Shown here: positions 58,116 through 64,000 of the stretch, piece after piece | How positions within the stretch are numbered: the first letter of the stretch is position 1 | Layout of the letters: every line of letters begins with the position of its first letter | Source: Vanessa cardui | Taxonomy: Eukaryota > Arthropoda > Insecta > Lepidoptera > Nymphalidae | DNA: 64,000 bases | Assembly (NCBI RefSeq): GCF_905220365.1 | Contig: NC_061135.1 | Location: 9,887,501 to 9,951,500, forward strand | Direction of reading: 5' to 3' | Position numbers and translations under genes: made by a program | The notes under the pieces: model-generated | The model's database searches: none | What the model saw: only the letters and a program-made list of their open reading frames with translations | Told to the model about the DNA's origin: nothing

Positions 58116-59044
58116 AAAGGGTAGGTATTGAGACTTTTTCAATCTGTATTGGGGCAGCGATGGAAAAAGCTGAGAACTTTCTCCTCAAAAGATAAAGGGG
58201 TTATATAATGTGACTTTTACTCTTAAAAAAAGTACTTTAATCAAAAAAATATTTAATACAAAATAGGCGAATACGCGATGAGGAATTGCCCTTACATTGA
58301 ACACTTTACATAAACCCATCACTAACCATTATTAACTTGGCACTAAATTATGTGATAATCATATTTTATATTACTTAAAGTGCCTTGAACATAACAACTC
58401 AGTGATACTCGCTTGTTTACAGCCCGCGGCTCGATCGAGCTGAAAACAAACACACGAATTTTCGCCTTAAATCACATTTGTAATAAAATCTTCGCAATCT
58501 AAGCATTCGTGCCTTCGATTTACACCTACACAAAATGTGGTAGTAAAATAAATTCTATTTTAAGGGCATAAAGTTTCAAATTAAATGTACAGATGTAGAG
58601 TTTGTTACAAAGTAATTAATAGGAACGAAGTTGGAGCTCGAAGGATGTTCTAATACGTAATCTTGATCGCGTCGAAGATTTCTAAATGTCTCATTCGAGA
58701 GTTAAATGAATAAGCTGTTGCTTACAAATTCGATTTAAAGCTTATTTGTATTATCTAAATTACCATACAAATGATGTGTACGTAAAGTTTTACATATTAA
58801 TACGAGTAAATTGTCGTATTACATATTGCTTAAGGTTTCGTGGTTTCGTTATTAATAGCTTATTAATGGTAGTTAAGGCTTATAAAGATATGTCTATATC
58901 TGCTTTAATAATGTTTTGTAATTGACTTTATCTTAAACTTAACTTTTAATTAAGTGTTAAAGTATTTATTTTAAATAAGTAACTAAGATACAAGAGTGAA
59001 TATAATACAATTATATTATCTGTTGTGGCATCTTATTACAATTA
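58116..59044. other. AT-rich DNA, nothing recognised
   Basis: No frame or repeat identified. Confidence 0.4.
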
Positions 59045-59190
59045 TCGCATATCTATATTTTAATATTATAAATGTGAAAGTAGTTCTATTAGTCTCGCAT
59101 TTGATGAAATTTGTAATGAAGCAAACTTGAACTGCAAGAAAGGACATAAGACTATTTTTGGCTAACACGTGACAACCAACCCCTAAAATG
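59045..59190 (+). mobile_element. Helitron-type 5' end fragment
   Basis: TTTAATATTATAAATGTGAA, then CATTTGATGAAATTTG, GCAAGAAAGGACATAAGAC and ACACGTGACAACCAACCCC match the family seen at 5368 and in other lepidopterans. No CTAG end is nearby. Confidence 0.5.
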
Positions 59191-59280
59191 CTACTACTGG
59201 TATACAATAATCATATATGTATCGATAGAAAATAGACCTAGCATTCTTGTTACTATTTAAAACGATCATGATATAAAATT

Positions 59281-59443
59281 AAGTAAAGTAACAGCCCGTA
59301 AATTTCCCACTTCTGCTGAGGCCTCCTCTGCAATTAAGAAGAGGGTTTCAAATATATTCCGCCACGCTGTTCCAATGCGGGTTAGTGGAATGCACTGCAT
59401 GTGTCTAATTTCGTCGAAATTCTGCCACATGCAGATCAGCTCA
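59281..59443 (-). mobile_element. tRNA-derived SINE fragment with internal inversion
   Basis: The tail and adjacent body are in minus orientation (AAGTAAAGTAACAGCCCG through CCACGCTGTTCCAATGCG). From 59396 to 59431 the sequence is the reverse complement of what the other copies have at this point: GTGTCTAATTTCGTCG comes before ATTCTGCCACATG instead of the opposite order. The head is missing. Confidence 0.8.
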
Positions 59444-60762
59444 TTTATATATATTTTTGATATATTTGATGAATCATTATTTTTTTGCTTGAATAGAAAT
59501 TAAGAATAATTATTAACTTAATGTATTACTAAAGGGTCACGAACAAACCAACTACTTTCTAGATCACTTATAAGTACATAAAGGGTATTACGAGTAAGCG
59601 AGTGCCTCGTTTATACATACAATATTAGGTTATCTCGTATATTACAAACATTTGTTATAGAACTTGCGTTGTTAGTTTTGGGTTGTAAAACCCTAGAATC
59701 TAGATCAGATTGTATTTGATGAATTATTCTATCAAAGAAAACCTACAAGAAATAGTTGTTATTTATGTCCTATTATTATATTAAATAGCGCTATATATTA
59801 TGTGTTTTTTCATCCACTATTAACACGAATTTATTAACAATACTGGATGCCCTTACTCCTGATTTGATGATGATGATGACGTCATCCTGAACGGTTACCT
59901 TTACTATGTCCGGTCTCTCACTGAGAATAATAACTTATTTATAACTTTTCATCGCGCTCATCTGGTTCGAATGCAGAATTTCGGGATCTGCGGCTAAGTG
60001 TGTATCCACTAAACCAAGCAAGCTCTTAATTTGACAAAATAGATGCTGTTTCAATAATTTACATTTAAAGTAAATTTGAAGAAATATTTTGAATTTTAAA
60101 GTTATTATATAAGTAAGGACAATTTTTCTTTTTCATAGAGTTTCACTTCTCAGAGACGTTTTTTGTTTGGGTATCATATCATGTTTCGTGCTAATTTGAA
60201 ATGACATAAATGAAAAAATATCAAATAAATTGTAAGTCATTCTCAGTCAACAGTTAACGATCGCATTTAAACGATAATGTTGATGTTTCACAAGTTATTA
60301 AGAAAACACTATAAAAATACGAGGGTTTTCTAATGTCAAAGTAAGATTAACTCCAAACCTAATTTAAATACATGATAGCATAAATAGTCAAAATCGCAAA
60401 AATAAAAAAGAACACTTCAAATGTAAGCAGATACTTCTTTAAACAGATTTCGTGACATCTTAAGGGCGGGAGCGCTCCGCCAGACGGGAAGAAGATTTGG
60501 CGCGGCTGCTTCATATAATATTCATTAAAAGCCGAACCTATCCACGTTAAGCTTGTATACCAAATAGGATCACCCACGATCTATAATACTCGGATTTACT
60601 ATTTAACCTACGTGGACATTGGGCTCACCTGTATATTAAGAAATCATTTTCTATTTCTCCATTTTAATTTATATGAGAACTCAGAATATTAACTAGGGCC
60701 ATATTCTGTATATTCACACGAGTTATAAGATGTCTCGGTTTTTTTTTTTTTTTTTTTTTATT
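59444..60762. other. AT-rich DNA, nothing recognised
   Basis: A GC-richer patch at 60460-60510 lies in a 72-codon minus frame (60359-60577) without recognisable motifs. A long T-run is at 60740-60757. Confidence 0.4.
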
Positions 60763-60930
60763 TTACTAGTGAAAAGTAACAGCTTGCCTATATACTGCTG
60801 CAAATCCTTGAGAAAGTGTCGAGCTCATTCCACCTTAATGCTCCGATGCAGTGAATACGCCCGTTTATCATTCGATACGTACTCACGATGTTCTCCTTCA
60901 ACGATGAGAACGAAACGAAATGAAAAAAAT
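60763..60930 (-). mobile_element. tRNA-derived SINE, heavily decayed
   Basis: AAAAGTAACAGC next to a T-run, then ATTCCACCTTAATGC and TACTCACGATGTTCTCCTTC and GATGAGAACG follow the order of a minus-strand copy. The preceding T-run might come from another element. Confidence 0.45.
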
Positions 60931-61092
60931 GCTTATTTTCTCATATTTGGTCAAGATTAACCTATTATAGCTAGTGACTCTTGTTCGCCTCGGATGTTTC
61001 TAATTCTAACACGCTGAACCCGCAGAACAGATTTGAATGGAATTGGGCACATATGTAGATAGATTGTAATATATAACAGTATACTTACTTTA

Positions 61093-61385
61093 CTTGGTGG
61101 TAGGGCTTTGTGCAAGCCCGTCTGGGTAGGTACCACCCACTGATCAGTTATTCTACCGCCAAATAACCGTACTCAGTATTGTTGTGTTCCGGTTTGAAGG
61201 GTGAGTGAGCCAATGTAACTACAGGCACAAAGGACAACATCTTAGTTCCCAAGATTGGTGGCACATTGACGATGTAAGGTAATATATCTTACAGTGTCAT
61301 TGTCTATGGGTGATGGTGACTACTTTCCATCAGGTGGCCCATATACTCGTCCGCCAACCTATAACATAAAAAAAAAAAAAAAAAA
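61093..61385 (+). mobile_element. Metulj-like SINE repeat, best-preserved copy
   Basis: A complete copy from CTTGGTGGTAGGGCTTTG to CGTCCGCCAACCTATAACAT with an 18-19 base poly(A) tail. AGTAT lies close to each edge and could be a short target-site duplication. The good match to other copies and the long A-tail suggest a recent insertion. Confidence 0.85.
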
Positions 61386-64000
61386 GTATGTTGCATTTTA
61401 AACCAAAAACATGCAAAATCTCTTATTTTTACTCATGACGATATAAAATATGTCTTTAGATGATCTCGCCGGCAACTATTTTACAATTAAGCGAATATTT
61501 TGTTCGATCGCTAGAAATAACTAATTAAAAAGATTTTTATTTAATCAAAGCTATACTAATTATAGGTGAATACATAATTCTGTTATTATTAGTATAATAA
61601 TATATTGATTTACGTTTTCATATTGTTACGACTAACTGTTTGGTTTTGTGAGACAGTTTATAAGGCTCTATTCAGAGCTTCTTGGAACAAATAGCGGGCC
61701 GAGCCAATAGGGGATATTGGATATTGATAATTCTTGGTAGCAACCCGATGCTTGGACGTTTCCGTGATGCCCTAGTATCTTGGAAATCGTATAAATCATG
61801 CGCCAGATTTTTTTGGAATACTAACTTCATCACTTTAGCGGACCCAGCGAAGATAATGAGTTGAACATTAAAATTAAATGTATTACCCACATTATTTTCA
61901 GTTTAAAGCTATTCTGTAAATTTGACATGTAAATAAAAATATAATCATCATAAGGAATTCTGAAATAAAAAGCAATATGAGTACGTTTTGGTTTAGAAAT
62001 TCGAATGCGTTTTGTAATATTTAGGGGACAGTAAAGCAAATGTGAATAAATCCCAACCGAATCTGAGTCTGGTCATTTTCAATATGCGGTTGAAGTTACA
62101 AGATTTAGTATATACGAGAACTTCACTGTAATTTAAATGCAGGATAATAGAAGCATCGTCGTTCGACTTGACCAACCAATCGCCATCATTCCAAAATGTA
62201 AGTATCTCATTGGCAGTTGAAAATTAAGATAGAATAAATAATTCGAAATATTATTTTCAAAAATAAAATTCATATGATTATTACGTTACACCAGATTTTA
62301 AAAGTTGGGTCACTTACAATGTACTGAACAAATATTTTGGTAAAAACTCTTTAGACTTGAGCTATAAGCTGACGTCCGCCCGGAATATTAAGTCGCTATT
62401 CGGGCCAATAAGAAAAGCAAACAGGCTCTCTGTAAACCAGATTGCACTTTCGTGTTCGGCCTCCGTAATTTACGGCTCAGTCGAGATTGGTGCTTTTTAT
62501 ACCTTAGGCCTTGTCTTTAAGCTAAACGAAAATGCTACTGTTGAATAAATCTTCACTCCAGTTTTTGGTGAAGCTATTTGCGCTTAAGATGCTTCAGACT
62601 AAGATAATCCGACTCCTAATCTATCAATGTCAGTTGAATGTCATTTGCATTTTTAGACGCAAAACTTGACTGTTCTGTATGGATGTAATACGTTAATGAT
62701 AATTGTGTGAGTAAGTCAGTATTTTTCTATTTTTGGTCCTTATTAATTCCTCAACAATTAAATTATCTTATTATACGTTTTGGTTTGAAGCGTTGACAAG
62801 ACAATGAATGTTAGTACTTATTGTAGGCACATAGCATATAAGATACATTATTTGCATGTGCAATGACTGGATTATTTTCAAGCCTTATGGGCGAAGGTTC
62901 TTATTACAAAAAGACTACAGGATTTTACAAAATACTAAATTTCTTTATTTTTTTAATGTAAAATATGAATCCTTCTTCTAATCACATTGTGTCTGTAATA
63001 TGTGTAAGAAGTGTCGTCAAAAGCGAGTGCGTCACTGTGTGTGTGTATCACACTCAGTATTTGAGTGTCTGCGTGATAATGTGTGTAGGAGAAGTGTGTG
63101 TGCTTGTTATATTACAAGAGTGCTTCAGTATCTTCATACGCTAAAGTTTCCATGCTGTTTTGTTATCGGCTTGCCTCAATAAAAAAATAAAAACATGAGG
63201 GTTTGAATTTATAAATAGTATCCTGATCTACTGCTTTTTAAGGCACGGGTCAACTCGGTTCGGTGTTTACACTAATTAAGGCGCGGTTACTTTGGGAAAT
63301 GTTTGACTTAGTATACTTAGTGTAGCAGGATATGCTAAAATACAGTCGAAGATAAGTTTAAACCTTGTGGAACATTTACATTAAGAGAAAGCCAAGTTTA
63401 TTGAGTCCATCTGGACTATTATTGTTCATTCGATTTTATCAAACCTAACTTGTTTACACAACAAAGCCAATTTGTACTTGAATTATCTTATAATTAAAGT
63501 AAAATATTATTATTGCATTACATGAAATGATATTTCATAATCATAAAAAGCAAACCCCTAGAGCGTCTAAAAAACCTCGCAAACGCGAGCAAAATTCTTC
63601 TTAGCAAGCGGAATGTAGATACGAAGACAGGGCAAACGAGCCGGAAAACCCATTTGTGACACCTCGATCATGTGGGACCTCCGACGACGCCCCCCAATAA
63701 AGCCAATATCAGATCATAACCGAGTAACCACTGAAGTTTGATCCCTCTAACAAAACGGAAATCTTCACTTTACCAGCGATCTAAGTCATATGTAGACGTC
63801 AGAAGGATCATTCCTATCTGGCCAAAGATTTCTCAACTTGACTCCAGGGAGTTACCACGGCCAATGTGATGTTACTACGGTTGGAAGTCCGGGATTGGAT
63901 CTAGCGCTTGTAATGAGCGAGGGAATAAATACCGACCGTAATATTATTGAATGGGATTAAGTTCAAAATCCGTAAACATATTTTCGTTCATCGTTGTATG
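61386..64000. other. Unassigned DNA
   Basis: Small frames on both strands (for example 61672-61890, 62357-62548) have no recognisable motifs. A TG-rich stretch lies at 63030-63110. GC rises from about 63560 to the right edge (GGGACCTCCGACGACGCC at 63673), which might mark a repeat or gene continuing outside the window. Confidence 0.35.

Overview
This window looks like nuclear DNA from a butterfly or moth, most likely a nymphalid. It is very AT-rich and contains no long host gene. It is filled with repeat families I recognise from lepidopteran genomes: a tRNA-derived SINE with a GCCGAGATGGCCCAGTGG head, a second short SINE-like repeat (resembling the Metulj group of nymphalids, name from memory), Helitrons ending in CTAG, Jockey/CR1-type and RTE-type LINEs, and a Penelope-like element. 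Family names come from memory of sequence patterns, not from a search.

Layout. 1-3240: a minus-strand LINE whose endonuclease plus reverse-transcriptase frame is open for 1023 codons and runs off the left edge. 3.2-8.2 kb: AT-rich DNA with SINEs, a Helitron-type fragment, a LINE scrap and a perfect 31-bp-arm hairpin (6733-6797). 8178-15509: a tandem duplication of a 3.68-kb unit, nearly identical except for one diverged patch where the second copy carries a perfect 53-bp palindrome. 15.5-32.2 kb: mostly unassigned AT-rich DNA with a decayed RTE endonuclease (20.2-21.0 kb) near a SINE, a 276-bp Helitron (26966-27241), SINEs and small repeats. 32.2-35.1 kb: a 5'-truncated LINE with an intact 822-codon frame and a 29-base poly(A) tail, followed by a tRNA-derived SINE and another LINE 3' tail.

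36601-38546: a Penelope-like insertion arranged as a ~1.9-kb near-perfect palindrome of two GIY-YIG endonuclease copies facing outward, flanked by a 13-bp direct repeat. 38.5-53.4 kb: unassigned DNA with SINE fragments and one candidate host exon on the minus strand (48709-48846) behind a convincing splice acceptor. 53420-56835: a decayed Rep/helicase-type Helitron carrying a 322-bp nested insertion with a 15-bp target-site duplication. 56.8-64 kb: scattered SINEs, one with an internal inversion, and unassigned DNA.

Apart from the possible exon at 48.7 kb, every recognisable coding sequence belongs to a mobile element. The window is probably intergenic or a large intron. No operons, CRISPR arrays, rRNA genes or canonical tRNA genes were seen.
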